The notes under the pieces were generated by a model. It ran no database searches and had not been told where the DNA came from. It saw nothing but the letters and a program-made list of their open reading frames with translations. From Clostridiales bacterium (GTDB lineage Bacteria; Bacillota; Clostridia; Lachnospirales; Lachnospiraceae), in the NCBI GenBank assembly GCA_012520655.1, contig JAAYNW010000033.1, positions 1 to 64,000 of the forward strand: 64,000 nt of DNA, in the 5' to 3' direction. This document shows positions 30,658 to 42,516 of the stretch, piece by piece. A program made the position numbers and the translations under genes. How positions within the stretch are numbered: position 1 is the first letter of the stretch; each line of letters begins with the position of its first letter.

Positions 30658-31005
30658 CTACAAATTATAATTTCGCTTCATCTGCTCGAAGAGCATCTGC
30701 GCAAGACCAAGCCCTTCTTTCTCCGTAGAAATACTTGCCAACTCCTGTATAGTATTATCTTTAAAAAAGTCTACCAACGAATCGTTAGGGCTAGCATCGT
30801 CTTCTTTAAATACGTCTACAGTCTTCTGCATTTCTTTATAAATCTGTTCCATAAAATAAGACTCAAATTCTTTACACGCCGCTAAGAGCTGTTCATCGGA
30901 GGATTGCGAATAATCCTTCGTTTTTATATGGGTGTCCAACTTACTAGCTGCCTGCGAAGACAAGTAACTCGTATATGCAGAGGAAATACCGCTTCCTATA
31001 TCCAT
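30658..31005 (-). CDS. Rod-binding protein (FlgJ N-terminal domain)
   Basis: LLAACKEFESYFMEQIYKEMQKTV...FKDNTIQELASISTEKEGLGLAQMLFEQMKRN. Confidence 0.87.
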   Translation of the reverse strand: MDIGSGISSAYTSYLSSQAASKLDTHIKTKDYSQSSDEQLLAACKEFESYFMEQIYKEMQKTVDVFKEDDASPNDSLVDFFKDNTIQELASISTEKEGLGLAQMLFEQMKRNYNL

Positions 31006-31025
31006 TATGTACTCCTTTCATCAGC

Positions 31026-31853
31026 CTAACGTTTCAAATTATTCGCCTGCTGAAGCATTTCATCCGAAGTAGTAATCGCTTTGGAATTCATCTCGTAAGC
31101 TCTCTGAGCGACTATGAGATTTACCATCTCGTCCGCAACCTTGACGTTAGAGCCTTCCAAATACCCTTGTACAACTTTACTTTTAGTCACATCATTGCTT
31201 GTAGATTCGTTAACCGCTGCTCCGCTCGCACCCGTAGCCGCCCAAAGAGAATCTCCCTGCCGCTCCAGTCCACCGGGATTGCGGAACTGATAGAGTCCAA
31301 GCTTAATGTTCAAAGAAACGGGATTATTATTTGCATCCGGGTAGTAGAACCGCCCATCCGAAGATATCGTGATTTTACTTGTCACAATATCCCTATTCAA
31401 ATTAATGGGTTTCCCGTTTGCATCCAAAACCGGATACCCGTCGGTAGTCGTCAGCACAAGTTTACCATTTGTGTTTGTGCCTGACACAGACCACGTAAAA
31501 TCGCCGTTTCTTGTATAATTAATCTCACCGTTTTCATTTTGGACAGCAAAGTATCCGTCGCCTTCAATGGCAAAGGACGTATCGCTTTCGGAAGCAATCA
31601 AACTTCCCTGCGTAAATATCTGATTTATGGAAGAGTTGCGCACACCTAAGCCCACTTGAGAAGTAACAGGCTTCGGATCTCCGTTGGCCGTAGTCGTCTT
31701 CGTCTGTAAGTTTTGGTACAATAAAGATTTAAACTGAGCTACCTGTGATTTATAACCTACCGTATTTACATTTGCAAGGTTATTCGCAATAGTATCCACA
31801 TTTGTCTGTTGTGCATTCATTCCTGTTGCCGCCGACCATAAACTTCTAATCAT
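31026..31853 (-). CDS. flgG: Flagellar basal-body rod / hook-basal body protein (FlgG-like)
   Basis: MIRSLWSAATGMNAQQTNVDTIANNLANVNTVGYKSQVAQF...GYLEGSNVKVADEMVNLIVAQRAYEMNSKAITTSDEMLQQANNLKR. Confidence 0.93.
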   Translation of the reverse strand: MIRSLWSAATGMNAQQTNVDTIANNLANVNTVGYKSQVAQFKSLLYQNLQTKTTTANGDPKPVTSQVGLGVRNSSINQIFTQGSLIASESDTSFAIEGDGYFAVQNENGEINYTRNGDFTWSVSGTNTNGKLVLTTTDGYPVLDANGKPINLNRDIVTSKITISSDGRFYYPDANNNPVSLNIKLGLYQFRNPGGLERQGDSLWAATGASGAAVNESTSNDVTKSKVVQGYLEGSNVKVADEMVNLIVAQRAYEMNSKAITTSDEMLQQANNLKR

Positions 31854-31864
31854 CCTTCATCCTC

Positions 31865-32647
31865 CTACAGCTTTCCGATCTGATTTACAGCAATCTCCAA
31901 ACTGCTGTCGTAAGTCTGAATCACTTTCTGATTCGTTTCATAAGCTCTCGATACATTTATCATATTCGTCATCTCTGTTACTACCGAAATATTGGAGGTC
32001 TCCAGATATCCCTGGTTTACCTTTGCCGTAGCATCCTTAAACCTTGACCCCTCTACCGGTTGAAAATAATTCTCGCCGAATTTCTCCAAATAATTATAGT
32101 CCTCAAAATCGCGTATTCTCAAGGTTGCTACAGGCGTATTCTCTTCGCCCTGCATGATATTACCTGAAGTATCTACCCTGAAATCGAGAAGCGGATTCAG
32201 CTTGATTCGTGCGCCCGACGTGTTCAGAACATAATCGCCGTCATGTGTTACCAAATAGCCTTGCGAGTTCATAGTAAAGCTTCCGTCACGCGTATACTTT
32301 ATAGAAGTGTCTCCTTCTTTGTCAGTATACTGAACCGTAAAAAATCCCTCGCCTGATAATGCCAAATCAAAAGGATTCTCTGTTCCCTTTACCGGTCCTT
32401 GAGAATAATCCGTATAGTCTTCCCCAACCTTGACTCCCAGATTATTTACTCCCAATCTTTTCGCTGTTCCCCGACCTTCGGACATATCTTTAATCTTATA
32501 TGCGAGTACATCATCAAACGCCTGACTGGTCGCCCCCTCTTTCTTATATCCGTTCGTATTCGCATTGGCCAGATTATTGGTAAGGACATCCATTCTGTGT
32601 TGCTCGTTTACCATTCCCGTGTAGGCAGTGTATAGACCCTTAAGCAT
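31865..32647 (-). CDS. Flagellar hook-basal body protein (FlgF/FlgG family)
   Basis: MLKGLYTAYTGMVNEQHRMDVLTNNLANANTNGYKKEG...GYLETSNISVVTEMTNMINVSRAYETNQKVIQTYDSSLEIAVNQIGKL. Confidence 0.92.
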   Translation of the reverse strand: MLKGLYTAYTGMVNEQHRMDVLTNNLANANTNGYKKEGATSQAFDDVLAYKIKDMSEGRGTAKRLGVNNLGVKVGEDYTDYSQGPVKGTENPFDLALSGEGFFTVQYTDKEGDTSIKYTRDGSFTMNSQGYLVTHDGDYVLNTSGARIKLNPLLDFRVDTSGNIMQGEENTPVATLRIRDFEDYNYLEKFGENYFQPVEGSRFKDATAKVNQGYLETSNISVVTEMTNMINVSRAYETNQKVIQTYDSSLEIAVNQIGKL

Positions 32648-32697
32648 ATTACTACTCCTTTCCCCCTTAGTTCTTCATCTAATCCCTTTTATCTTAT

Positions 32698-33690
32698 CTA
32701 GTCCTCTTTATATCCCGCTAAAAATTCCACATATTTGCCTGTGCCGATTGCAACAGCCGTCATAGGATCTTCTGCAGTCATCGTATTTATTCCGGTCTTA
32801 GAAGCTATCAAATCTTCCAAACCGCGAAGAAGGCTTCCACCTCCGGTAAGAACAATACCCCTGTCCGCAATATCTGCAGCTAATTCCGGCGGTGTCTTTT
32901 CGAGCACGCTGTGTATTGTCTCCACAATCTGCGCCGTCGTCTCACGCAAAGCCTCCTCCGTCTCCTCCGAAGAAACCTTTACCGTTCTCGGCAATCCGGT
33001 TACGAGGTTACGTCCTCTGACATCCATATAATCCACCTCGGCACGCTTGTATGCCGAACCGATCTTTATCTTCAAATCCTCCGCTGTCCGTTCTCCGATC
33101 AGCAAATTATGTTTTTTTCTCATATAACGAACGATGGCTTCATCAAAATCATCACCGGCTATCTTAATAGAAGCGCTTACTACCGTGCCTCCCAAGGAGA
33201 TGACTGCAATATCGGAGGTGCCGCCCCCTATATCTACAATCATATTTCCACAAGGTTTGGAAATATCGATACCGGCTCCGATTGCCGCCGCAATCGGCTC
33301 TTCAATAATGGAAACTTCCCTTGCACCTGCTTGATATGTTGCATCTTCTACGGCTTTTTTCTCAACTTCCGTCACTCCACTCGGTACACATACAGCAATA
33401 CGCGGCTTACGGAAAGTTTTCTTGCCAAGCGCCTTCTGGATAAAATACTTCATCATTTTCTCGGTAACTCTGTAATCCGAAATAACGCCCTGTCTAAGAG
33501 GCCTTACCGCTACGATATTCCCGGGCGTTCTGCCGAGCATCAATCTGGCATCCTCACCGATCGCCCTTATTTTATCCGTATCCCTATCAAAGGCTACGAC
33601 CGAAGGTTCTTTTAAAACAACACCTTTTCCTCTGATATATACTAAAATACTTGCCGTTCCCAAATCAATTCCTATGTCTGTATACTGCAT
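32698..33690 (-). CDS. mbl: Actin-like cell-shape protein MreB/Mbl
   Basis: DIGIDLGTASILVYIRGKGVVLKEPSVVAFD...VDIGGGTSDIAVISLGG...GIVLTGGGSLLRGLEDLI; adjacent rod genes as in the mbl-flhO-flhP arrangement of Bacillus. Confidence 0.95.
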   Translation of the reverse strand: MQYTDIGIDLGTASILVYIRGKGVVLKEPSVVAFDRDTDKIRAIGEDARLMLGRTPGNIVAVRPLRQGVISDYRVTEKMMKYFIQKALGKKTFRKPRIAVCVPSGVTEVEKKAVEDATYQAGAREVSIIEEPIAAAIGAGIDISKPCGNMIVDIGGGTSDIAVISLGGTVVSASIKIAGDDFDEAIVRYMRKKHNLLIGERTAEDLKIKIGSAYKRAEVDYMDVRGRNLVTGLPRTVKVSSEETEEALRETTAQIVETIHSVLEKTPPELAADIADRGIVLTGGGSLLRGLEDLIASKTGINTMTAEDPMTAVAIGTGKYVEFLAGYKED

Positions 33691-33950
33691 ATGATAAACC
33701 CCTTTCTTTACGTCCTTTCAGGTCAAAATCTATCTTAATATTTTTTCGAATATCTTTAAGCTAAACACACACAGCTATTATACCTTAAAGATTGGGTTTT
33801 TCAAAGGGGTTTAATAAAATTTTATAAAAAAATCAGACACAGCAAATGAAAGCGGTTCCTTCCGCTCCACTTGCCGCCTCCATGCATTAATTTACTTTGT
33901 TAATATATCGGCTGATTTTGTCGATTGCTTAAGCCGTCTCTCCTATCTTT

Positions 33951-36845
33951 TTATACCTGTTTTTTATGGCGTTCCAATATTTTCTTAATATAATGTCCGG
34001 TGTAAGACAGAGGATTCTCCGCAACCTCTTCCGGCGTTCCTTCCGCAATAACGGTTCCTCCCTTATCTCCGCCTTCCGGTCCGATATCGATGATGTAATC
34101 CGCCGTCTTTATAACATCTAAGTTATGCTCGATGACAACAACCGTATTTCCGCTGTCTGCCAGCTTGTGCAATATTTCCGTCAATTTATGAACATCAGCA
34201 AAGTGAAGTCCCGTAGTTGGCTCATCCAATATATAAATTGTCTTCCCCGTACTTCTCTTGCTAAGCTCGGTAGCCAGTTTAATTCTCTGTGCTTCTCCGC
34301 CCGAAAGAGTAGTAGAAGGCTGCCCCAGCTTAACATAGGATAATCCCACATCGTTTAATGTTTCTATTTTTCTCCTGATGGAGGGAACATTCTCAAAAAA
34401 TCCCACCGCTTCCTCTACCGTCATGTCCAGCACATCGTATATACTCTTCCCTTTGTACTTTACATCGAGAGTTTCTCGGTTATAACGTTTTCCTCCACAC
34501 ACTTCGCAGGGAACGTAAACGTCCGGCAAAAAATGCATCTCTATTTTGATAATTCCGTCCCCGCTGCACGCTTCACACCTTCCGCCCTTTACATTAAAGC
34601 TGAAACGACCTTTTTTATATCCTTTTGCCTTTGCATCCGCCGTCGTCGAAAATAAATCTCGAATCTGGTCAAACACCCCTGTATATGTTGCGGGATTGGA
34701 ACGGGGAGTCCTTCCTATCGGAGATTGATCTATATCGATAACCTTATCCAGCTGCTCGATTCCGTCAATACCCGCATGCTTTCCGGGAATAACCCTCGCA
34801 CGGTTCAAATCCCTTGCCAAATGCTTATAGAGAATTTCATTTACGAGAGAACTTTTCCCCGAGCCGGATACCCCTGTCACGCAAGTCATAACTCCGAGCG
34901 GAATTCTTACGTCTATTCCCTTTAAGTTGTTTTCCTGTGCCTTTCGCACAATCAGTTCTCCCGAAGGTTTCCTTCTCTTCTCCGGAATCGGTATCTGCAG
35001 CTTGCCGCTTAAATATTGTCCCGTTATCGAGGACGGAATCCGCATGATTTCTTCCGCTGTTCCCTGCGCCACTACTTCTCCGCCATGGGAACCGGCTCCC
35101 GGTCCGATATCCACAATATAATCCGCTGCAAGCATCGTGTCTTCATCATGCTCCACTACTAACAGTGTATTTCCCATATCCTTTAAGTTGCGCAATGTGT
35201 TCAGGAGTTTATCATTGTCTCGTTGGTGCAGTCCGATACTGGGTTCATCCAATATATAGCAGACCCCTACCAGTCCTGAACCAATCTGCGTCGCAAGGCG
35301 GATTCTCTGCGCTTCTCCGCCCGAAAGAGTCCCTGTTGCTCTTGAAAGAGAAAGGTAATCCAGCCCTACATCGATCAAAAACCCGACTCTTGCATTAATC
35401 TCCTTTAAAATCTGATTGCCTATCAGCTGCTGTTGCTTTGTCAATGTCATTTCCTTAAGAAACTTATGCAACTTCTCTATGGAAAGTGAAGTGATTTCAT
35501 ATATATTCTTATCGCAGACAGTGACGGCTAATGCATCTTCCTTCAGTCGCATCCCCTTGCACTTTTTACACGGGGTAATATTCATAAAGGTTTCGTATTC
35601 CTGTTTCATCGCTTCGGAAGCCGTTTCGCGGTAGCGACGCTCCACATTTCTAATAATTCCTTCAAAAGCAACAGGATATACCCCCTCTCCTCTCTGTCCT
35701 TTATAATATACCTTTACCTCTTTGCCGTCGGTACCATAAATCAATACATGCTTCACTATATCCGAATATTGATCGAAAGGTGTATCCAGATCAAAATCGT
35801 ATTCTTTACAGAGAGCCTGAAGAATTGCATTGGTAAAGCTGCCCGGGTCGCTGCAGGATTGCCATCCCATTACCGCAATCGCACCTTTGCTAATGCACAG
35901 ACTCTTATCCGGAATCATTAGGTCGATATCGAATTCCATCTTGTATCCAAGCCCGAAGCATTCCGGGCAGGCACCGAAGGGATTGTTGAAGGAAAAGCTT
36001 CTCGGCTCTATCTCACTAATGCTAATCCCGCAGTCTGCACAGGAAAAGCTTTGGTTGAAGGTCATCGGTTCTCCGTCGATTACATCCACAACGAGCAACC
36101 CTTCGGATAGCTCCAATACGTTTTCGATAGAATCTGTCAGCCTTCTTTCTATCCCGGGTTTTACCACGAGCCTGTCCACCACTACTTCAATGTTATGCTT
36201 GATGTTTTTATCCAGCTTGATTTCCTCCGACAATTCGTACATATTACCGTCCACACGAACTCGTACGTAGCCGCTCCTCTTCGCCCTTTCAAATACTTTG
36301 GCATGTTCTCCCTTGCGCCCTCTTACCACAGGTGCCAGCAGCTGAATCCTGGTTCCTTCCGGTTGCTCCATAATCTGATCTGTCATCTGATCCACGGATT
36401 GTTTTTTGATTTCCTTTCCACAGGAAGGGCAATGAGGAATACCAATCCTTGCATATAAAAGACGGAAGTAATCGTAAATCTCCGTTACAGTTCCTACGGT
36501 AGAACGCGGATTGCGGTTCGTGGACTTCTGGTCGATGGAAATTGCCGGCGACAAGCCTTCTATCTTCTCCACATTGGGCTTCTCCATCTGCCCGAGAAAT
36601 TGGCGCGCATAGGAAGATAAAGATTCCATATAACGCCTTTGGCCTTCCGCATAAATTGTATCGAATGCCAGCGAAGACTTCCCTGACCCCGACAAACCGG
36701 TCAGAACCACCAGCTCATTTCTCGGAATATCCACATTTATATTTTTCAGATTATGCTCATTCGCTCCCCGAATTTTTATATATTCTCTTCGGGGAAGCAT
36801 CTTCTTATTTTCGCTTTCCATCACGTTTTCCATAATAGCCTCCAT
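33951..36845 (-). CDS. uvrA: Excinuclease ABC subunit A
   Basis: [68 protein letters not shown]; zinc-finger CPSCG; both ABC signature motifs. Confidence 0.99.
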   Translation of the reverse strand: MEAIMENVMESENKKMLPRREYIKIRGANEHNLKNINVDIPRNELVVLTGLSGSGKSSLAFDTIYAEGQRRYMESLSSYARQFLGQMEKPNVEKIEGLSPAISIDQKSTNRNPRSTVGTVTEIYDYFRLLYARIGIPHCPSCGKEIKKQSVDQMTDQIMEQPEGTRIQLLAPVVRGRKGEHAKVFERAKRSGYVRVRVDGNMYELSEEIKLDKNIKHNIEVVVDRLVVKPGIERRLTDSIENVLELSEGLLVVDVIDGEPMTFNQSFSCADCGISISEIEPRSFSFNNPFGACPECFGLGYKMEFDIDLMIPDKSLCISKGAIAVMGWQSCSDPGSFTNAILQALCKEYDFDLDTPFDQYSDIVKHVLIYGTDGKEVKVYYKGQRGEGVYPVAFEGIIRNVERRYRETASEAMKQEYETFMNITPCKKCKGMRLKEDALAVTVCDKNIYEITSLSIEKLHKFLKEMTLTKQQQLIGNQILKEINARVGFLIDVGLDYLSLSRATGTLSGGEAQRIRLATQIGSGLVGVCYILDEPSIGLHQRDNDKLLNTLRNLKDMGNTLLVVEHDEDTMLAADYIVDIGPGAGSHGGEVVAQGTAEEIMRIPSSITGQYLSGKLQIPIPEKRRKPSGELIVRKAQENNLKGIDVRIPLGVMTCVTGVSGSGKSSLVNEILYKHLARDLNRARVIPGKHAGIDGIEQLDKVIDIDQSPIGRTPRSNPATYTGVFDQIRDLFSTTADAKAKGYKKGRFSFNVKGGRCEACSGDGIIKIEMHFLPDVYVPCEVCGGKRYNRETLDVKYKGKSIYDVLDMTVEEAVGFFENVPSIRRKIETLNDVGLSYVKLGQPSTTLSGGEAQRIKLATELSKRSTGKTIYILDEPTTGLHFADVHKLTEILHKLADSGNTVVVIEHNLDVIKTADYIIDIGPEGGDKGGTVIAEGTPEEVAENPLSYTGHYIKKILERHKKQV

Positions 36846-36849
36846 ATGT

Positions 36850-38859
36850 TTATCCGTTTTTACCGAATACCTGTTCCTCCAAAGACGCGAGCTGCTTCTT
36901 CAGCTCTACCATCTTATCGCGCAGTTGTGCAGCCGCTTCGAAGTTTAAATCCGCAGCCGCTTTTTTCATTTTCTTTTGAACATCTTCTATAAGTTTCTCC
37001 AATTCCTTTCGGTCCATAGATTCCGGATCTTTCTCGAAGCGAAGTTCTTCTTTTTCTATGACCTTGGATATGCTGATCAAATCTCTTACTGCTTTCTTAA
37101 TCGTCTGAGGAGTAATGCCATGCTCTTCGTTATATTTCCTCTGAATCTCACGACGGCGTTCCGTCTCCGTAAGAGCTGCACGCATGGAATCCGTTATCGT
37201 ATCCGCATACATAATGACATGGCCTTCGGCATTCCGTGCCGCACGCCCTATCGTCTGAATCAGAGAGGTCTCCGAACGCAGAAATCCTTCTTTATCAGCA
37301 TCCAAAATAGCCACCAAAGAAATCTCAGGAATATCCAAGCCTTCCCTCAAAAGGTTGATGCCTACAAGCACATCGAATACGTCCAGGCGCATATCGCGGA
37401 TAATCTCTGCCCGTTCCAAAGTATCGATGTCGGAATGGAGATACTTTACGCGAATGCCCACTTCCTTCATATAATCCGTCAAATCCTCCGCCATACGCTT
37501 TGTCAGCGTAGTAACGAGCACCTTATTCTTCTTCTCCACTTCCTTGTTCACTTCTGAAATGAGGTCATCAATCTGCCCTTCCACCGGTCGCACGTTCACT
37601 TCGGGATCCAACAGTCCTGTGGGTCTGATAATCTGTTCCGTGCGAAGGAGTTCATGTTCACTTTCATAATCGGAAGGTGTGGCCGAAACAAACAGCATCT
37701 GGTCTATGTGGGCCTCAAATTCTTCGAAATTAAGAGGACGGTTGTCCAGTGCCGAGGGGAGGCGGAACCCGTAATCCACCAAAGTTGTTTTTCTGGAACG
37801 GTCGCCCGCATACATTCCTCTTATCTGCGGAATCGTCATATGTGATTCGTCTATAATAATCAGATAATCATTTTTAAAATAGTCCATGAGCGTATGGGGC
37901 ATCGCACCTGCTTCCATCCCGTTCAAATGTCTGGAATAATTCTCGATACCGGAACAGAAGCCGGTTTCTTTCAACATCTCAATATCAAAATTCGTGCGCT
38001 CGGAAATGCGCTGCGCTTCTAACAGCTTGTCTTCCCCTTTGAAATAGTGTACTCTCTCCTCCAGTTCCTTTTCAATATTTTTACATGCCGCGTTTATCTT
38101 TTCCGGTGCCACCACATAGTGAGATGCAGGAAAAATGGTGATGTGCTCCAACACTGCATGCACCTGTCCTGTGAGGGGGTCAGTCTCCGTAATCCGCTCT
38201 ATCTCATCACCAAAAAACTCTACCCTGATCAAATAATCTCCACCCTGTGCCGGATAGATCTCCACAACATCTCCCCTCACGCGGAAGCAGCCTCTGTCGA
38301 CATCCATATCGTTTCTATCGTATTGTATGTCAATCAGTTCCCGGATAACCCGGTCTCTGTCTTTTATCATTCCTGGGCGAAGGGATACAAGCATCTCCCG
38401 ATAATCATCAGGGCTTCCCAACCCATAAATACAGGAAACGCTCGCAACTACTACAACATCTCGGCGTTCCGTCAATGAAGCTGTCGCCGACAGGCGCAGC
38501 TTATCTATCTCATCGTTAATGGAAGAATCTTTGGCTATATAAGTATCGGAGGAAGGAACATATGCCTCCGGCTGGTAATAATCGTAATAAGATACGAAAT
38601 ACTCCACCGCATTATCCGGGAAAAACTCTTTGAATTCCCCATATAACTGGCCGGCCAGCGTCTTATTATGGGCTATAATCAACGTCGGCTTGTTCAGCGC
38701 CGCTATAATATTAGCCATCGTAAATGTCTTGCCGGAGCCGGTAACTCCAAGCAATGTCTGAAATTGATTTCCTTTTTTAAATCCTTCTACGAGTTCGGCA
38801 ATCGCCCGGGGTTGATCGCCGGTAGGAGCATATTCTGATACTAAATGAAAGTGGTCCAT
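36850..38859 (-). CDS. uvrB: Excinuclease ABC subunit B
   Basis: [18 protein letters not shown]...[17 protein letters not shown]...[43 protein letters not shown]-terminal UVR domain. Confidence 0.99.
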   Translation of the reverse strand: MDHFHLVSEYAPTGDQPRAIAELVEGFKKGNQFQTLLGVTGSGKTFTMANIIAALNKPTLIIAHNKTLAGQLYGEFKEFFPDNAVEYFVSYYDYYQPEAYVPSSDTYIAKDSSINDEIDKLRLSATASLTERRDVVVVASVSCIYGLGSPDDYREMLVSLRPGMIKDRDRVIRELIDIQYDRNDMDVDRGCFRVRGDVVEIYPAQGGDYLIRVEFFGDEIERITETDPLTGQVHAVLEHITIFPASHYVVAPEKINAACKNIEKELEERVHYFKGEDKLLEAQRISERTNFDIEMLKETGFCSGIENYSRHLNGMEAGAMPHTLMDYFKNDYLIIIDESHMTIPQIRGMYAGDRSRKTTLVDYGFRLPSALDNRPLNFEEFEAHIDQMLFVSATPSDYESEHELLRTEQIIRPTGLLDPEVNVRPVEGQIDDLISEVNKEVEKKNKVLVTTLTKRMAEDLTDYMKEVGIRVKYLHSDIDTLERAEIIRDMRLDVFDVLVGINLLREGLDIPEISLVAILDADKEGFLRSETSLIQTIGRAARNAEGHVIMYADTITDSMRAALTETERRREIQRKYNEEHGITPQTIKKAVRDLISISKVIEKEELRFEKDPESMDRKELEKLIEDVQKKMKKAAADLNFEAAAQLRDKMVELKKQLASLEEQVFGKNG

Positions 38860-38950
38860 AGAATTCTCCTTTGAAAATGTATCATTATATTAATTCTTAT
38901 ATTATTGCCTGTTATAAATATCCGAAATCTATTTTACCACAAAGAATAAG

Positions 38951-38990
38951 AAAAGTACAGAACAAATTAGAACGTTTGTTCTGTACTTTT
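38951..38990 (-). terminator. Inverted repeat (16-bp perfect stem, 8-nt loop) between ctpA and uvrB; probable ctpA terminator
   Basis: aaaagtacagaacaaa-ttagaacg-tttgttctgtactttt, T-rich on the minus strand after the stem. Confidence 0.7.
38969..38982. promoter_or_regulatory. Candidate LexA (SOS) box, upstream of uvrB
   Basis: AGAACgtttGTTCT, fits the Gram-positive GAACN4GTTC palindrome core; about 110 bp upstream of the uvrB start. Confidence 0.6.
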
Positions 38991-39012
38991 TATAATATTA
39001 TTATTTCATTAT

Positions 39013-40353
39013 TTAAGGAGTTTCTGCCGCAATCTTTTCCTGAACAATCTCCTTCGCGCGTTCCAGCTGATTGTCATAACCGTCTTTATAATAACGATCG
39101 CTGTCAAGCTCACAAACCTCATCCGGCTCAATGCCGATTCCGTGAATATTATTCCCCTTGGGTGTGAAATAGCTGCTCACAGTGAGTTTAAGCGCTGTAC
39201 CGTCCGACAGGGACAATACTCTCTGTACAATTCCTTTTCCGAAAGTGGTCGTTCCAACCAGCTCACCCAATCCGTAGTCCTTAATGGCTCCTGCCAATAT
39301 TTCCGAAGCACTGGCCGAATATCCGTTGACCAATACGACCAGAGGAAGATCGAACACTTTTGATCCGTCACAGGAATATTCCGTTCTGTTTCCTTCTCTA
39401 TCCTCCGTATATACAATCAAACCCTTCGGAAGCATCTGTCTGGCAATCTCGGTTACCGTACTCAGGTTTCCGCCCGGATTCGACCGCAGATCCAGTACCA
39501 GACCTCTCATTCCTTGCCCACGCAGAACTGCCATCGCTTCCGTAAACTGATCCAAAGTAATATCATCGAACTCCGTAATCTGGAGATATCCGATATTATT
39601 TTCAAACATTTCGTGTTTGACCGTAGGACTTTCTATCTTCCGACGCTCTATATCGAACTCCAGATAATTATTTTCGCCTTCCCGATATAATGTAAGATGT
39701 ACAGTCGTTCCCTCAAGCCCTTTAATCCTGCTCACTACTTCTGAGAGCTCCAGACCCTGCACGTCTTCATCATCCACCTTATAGATGATATCGCCATCTC
39801 GTAATCCCGCTTCCTCCGCCGGCGTATCGTCTATCACACCGCTGATTTGCGCGAGCCCGGTCTGCACATCCATTCCGACATATGCGCCGATGCCGTAATA
39901 AATCCCCTCCGTCTCTTCCATCAGCCTTTCCACATCTTTTTGCGTATAATAAGTAGAGTATGGATCACCCAAAGATGCTACCACGCCTTCATACATCCCA
40001 TCGATCATGCTTTGCACATCCACGTCTTCTTTATAATAGTAATTGGAAATGGCATCTTCTATGGCTCGGAGCTTAGACATCGTCAAATCGCTTACTATTT
40101 CCTTGGGTTCTGCCATTTCCGCACTTGTGACTTCACTCGTCTCCTTCAAATGGTGCGTTGTGTAAATCTGTTTTGCCGTGAACAAGCAGCTCGCAACCAG
40201 AAGACTAAGCAGCACCCCCGTGAGAATTCCGCTGAGGAAACCGGCTCTGCCGCTTCCTCCCTGGGCATTATCATTTTTCCCATTCTCCGGATTTTCTTTC
40301 TGATATTTATCAGAATCATTCTTCAGATCATATTGCATTTCTATCATCTCCAA
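39013..40353 (-). CDS. ctpA: S41-family C-terminal processing peptidase with PDZ domain
   Basis: GDPYSTYYTQKDVERLMEETEGIYYGIGAYVG...GLVLDLRSNPGGNLSTVTEIARQMLP...NGYSASASEILAGAIKDYG...VGTTTFGKGIVQ. Confidence 0.96.
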   Translation of the reverse strand: MEMIEMQYDLKNDSDKYQKENPENGKNDNAQGGSGRAGFLSGILTGVLLSLLVASCLFTAKQIYTTHHLKETSEVTSAEMAEPKEIVSDLTMSKLRAIEDAISNYYYKEDVDVQSMIDGMYEGVVASLGDPYSTYYTQKDVERLMEETEGIYYGIGAYVGMDVQTGLAQISGVIDDTPAEEAGLRDGDIIYKVDDEDVQGLELSEVVSRIKGLEGTTVHLTLYREGENNYLEFDIERRKIESPTVKHEMFENNIGYLQITEFDDITLDQFTEAMAVLRGQGMRGLVLDLRSNPGGNLSTVTEIARQMLPKGLIVYTEDREGNRTEYSCDGSKVFDLPLVVLVNGYSASASEILAGAIKDYGLGELVGTTTFGKGIVQRVLSLSDGTALKLTVSSYFTPKGNNIHGIGIEPDEVCELDSDRYYKDGYDNQLERAKEIVQEKIAAETP

Positions 40354-41589
40354 TTATTTACTTAAGTAATTCCAAGGCGAAACATAACTTCCATTTTGAC
40401 GTACGCTGAAATGGAGATGGTTACCGGTAGAACGGCCTGTCGAACCCACCGCAGCAATCTTTTGTCCCTTTATAACAAAATCGCCTTTTGAAACATAAAG
40501 TGCAGATGCATGCATATAAATTGTATACAATCCGTCACCATGATCAACCATAATGTAATTACCCATAGAGCCGCTGTAGTCGGCAGCAACCACATTTCCG
40601 TCATATGCCGCCAGAATCGGCGAACCTCCCGGGGCAGCCATATCTACTCCGTTATGAAACTGCTCAACTCCGAGAATCGGGTGTATACGGGTGCCATAGT
40701 CATCGCTTATTCTCGAATAAGAAGGAGCGGGCCAAGCAAAGATGCCGCCGTCATACCTTAGATTGTTTTCTTCCGCAAGCCTAGCCTTTTCTTCGGCAAC
40801 CGCCTTTTCGAGTGCGGATATCGTCTCATTCTGTTCCGCAATATCGGCTTCATACTCTGCAATTGCAGCCTCTTTATTCGTTATATCCGTAGAGACTTCG
40901 GTAATTGTCCTTTCCTTTTCGTCTATCAGTTCATTGAGAGAAGCCTCTTCCTGCTCCACTCCTGCCTTGGCTTCTTCCAGATAATCTCTGTCCGCTTCCA
41001 GTTCTTCTTTATATAATTCAATCAGCTTTCTTGTTTTCACATATTCATCCAGCATCTTGCGGTCATAGGCGGACAGCATCTCTATATATTCCGCTTTATT
41101 TAACATCTCTCCAAAACTGGCGGAAGAAAAAATTAATTCCATGTATAAGTTATCTCCTTTCTCATACATGAACTTAATTCTCTTTTTCATAGCCTCATAC
41201 TGATTTTCCTGATCCTCAATGGCCGATTCCAGTTCATCCTCTGTCACTGAAATTTCTTTTTCCTTTTCTGTTATCTTATCTTTCAGATCCGCAATTTTTT
41301 CCTGAATAGACGTAAGCTGTGTGTCGAGCTGCGTCACATACGCAGTCAGATCCTTTTTTGACGCTTCCAGCTCTTCTTTAATCTTTTTAACGTTCGTAAG
41401 ATCCGATTGCAGCTTGTTTTTCAATTCCCGCGCGGTTTCGATTTCTTGTTCTTTCTGTTTGATACTTTCATTCGTAAGTTCTGAAGCTCTCACACTTATC
41501 GAAGTCGGCATCCAAAGCAGCGCAATACAAACTATCAGCGGGACACAAAGCATGGCATACAGAATCTTCTTCCATTGTCTCATATTCAA
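40354..41589 (-). CDS. Murein hydrolase activator EnvC-like / coiled-coil M23 peptidase
   Basis: Long N-terminal coiled coil; HPILGVEQFHNGVDMAAPGGSPILAAYDGNVVAADYSGSMGNYIMVDHGDGLYTIYMHAS...STGRSTGNHLHFSV. Confidence 0.95.
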   Translation of the reverse strand: MNMRQWKKILYAMLCVPLIVCIALLWMPTSISVRASELTNESIKQKEQEIETARELKNKLQSDLTNVKKIKEELEASKKDLTAYVTQLDTQLTSIQEKIADLKDKITEKEKEISVTEDELESAIEDQENQYEAMKKRIKFMYEKGDNLYMELIFSSASFGEMLNKAEYIEMLSAYDRKMLDEYVKTRKLIELYKEELEADRDYLEEAKAGVEQEEASLNELIDEKERTITEVSTDITNKEAAIAEYEADIAEQNETISALEKAVAEEKARLAEENNLRYDGGIFAWPAPSYSRISDDYGTRIHPILGVEQFHNGVDMAAPGGSPILAAYDGNVVAADYSGSMGNYIMVDHGDGLYTIYMHASALYVSKGDFVIKGQKIAAVGSTGRSTGNHLHFSVRQNGSYVSPWNYLSK

Positions 41590-41595
41590 TATTCC

Positions 41596-42516
41596 CTATA
41601 CTCTTAAGTGCTTTCTGACTGTTGCAATGCTTCCAAGGAAACCAATACCAACGCCCATAATAACCGATACCGGTGCCAAAGTATTGAAAATCGTTTCTAC
41701 AGGCAAAAAGCTTAAAAGCTGTGATAACATGGAAAATCTTTCTGTTACATAAACAATCACATTGTTATATATGAAATAAATAAGCCCAAGCGGTACGAGC
41801 GATCCGATCAGTCCTATCAGCATTCCTTCAATAACAAACGGTGACCTTACGAAAAAGTCCGTCGCCCCTATATATTTCATAATGTTGATTTCCTCTTTCC
41901 GCACGGAAATTCCTATCGTTACCGTATTGCTTATAAGGAATATGGATACCGCAAAAAGAATGCCGATAATACCGATAGAAACATAAGCTATCAACGCATT
42001 AACGCCGCTTAACGTAGTTGCCGTTATTTCCGATTTATTGATTCTGCGTATATCGTCGATGGATTCCAAGTAGGTCACGAGAGCCGGCTGAAGAGAGACA
42101 TCATTCAAATAAATCTCATAGTGAGCGGAATCTGCCAAGGGATTCTCCGTAAATCCGTCAGAATACTCACCTAAATAATCCTCTTTGAAGCTTTCCCAAG
42201 CTTCATCCGCGGAAACGAATTTCACATCCGCAACTTCTACTCTTTTCGCTATCATATCGCCGATTTCGGCAATTCTCGTATCGCTTACTCCTTCATCGAA
42301 AAATACAGTTACAGATACCCCTTCCTCTGCCGTTTTTACGATATGCTGAAAATTTGTAATAATCGCATAGAACAAGCCGAACAAGAACAAACATGCACCG
42401 ATTGTAGCTATAGAAGCGAGCGAAAACCACTTATTTCTTATAATATTACGGAATCCCTGTCCGATAGTATAAAAAAATGTACTAATTCTCATCGATATAA
42501 CCACCTTTTTCCTCAT
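41596..42516 (-). CDS. ftsX: Cell division protein FtsX (permease-like)
   Basis: FFYTIGQGFRNIIRNKWFSLASIATIGACLFLFGLFYAI...EEINIMKYIGATDFFVRSPFVIEGMLIGLIGSLVPLG. Confidence 0.95.
   Translation of the reverse strand: MRKKVVISMRISTFFYTIGQGFRNIIRNKWFSLASIATIGACLFLFGLFYAIITNFQHIVKTAEEGVSVTVFFDEGVSDTRIAEIGDMIAKRVEVADVKFVSADEAWESFKEDYLGEYSDGFTENPLADSAHYEIYLNDVSLQPALVTYLESIDDIRRINKSEITATTLSGVNALIAYVSIGIIGILFAVSIFLISNTVTIGISVRKEEINIMKYIGATDFFVRSPFVIEGMLIGLIGSLVPLGLIYFIYNNVIVYVTERFSMLSQLLSFLPVETIFNTLAPVSVIMGVGIGFLGSIATVRKHLRV

Noticed and set aside
32911-33615. 234-aa plus-strand ORF
   Set aside because: Antisense to mbl/mreB; no family signature.
36976-37557. 193-aa plus-strand ORF
   Set aside because: Antisense to uvrB; no family signature.
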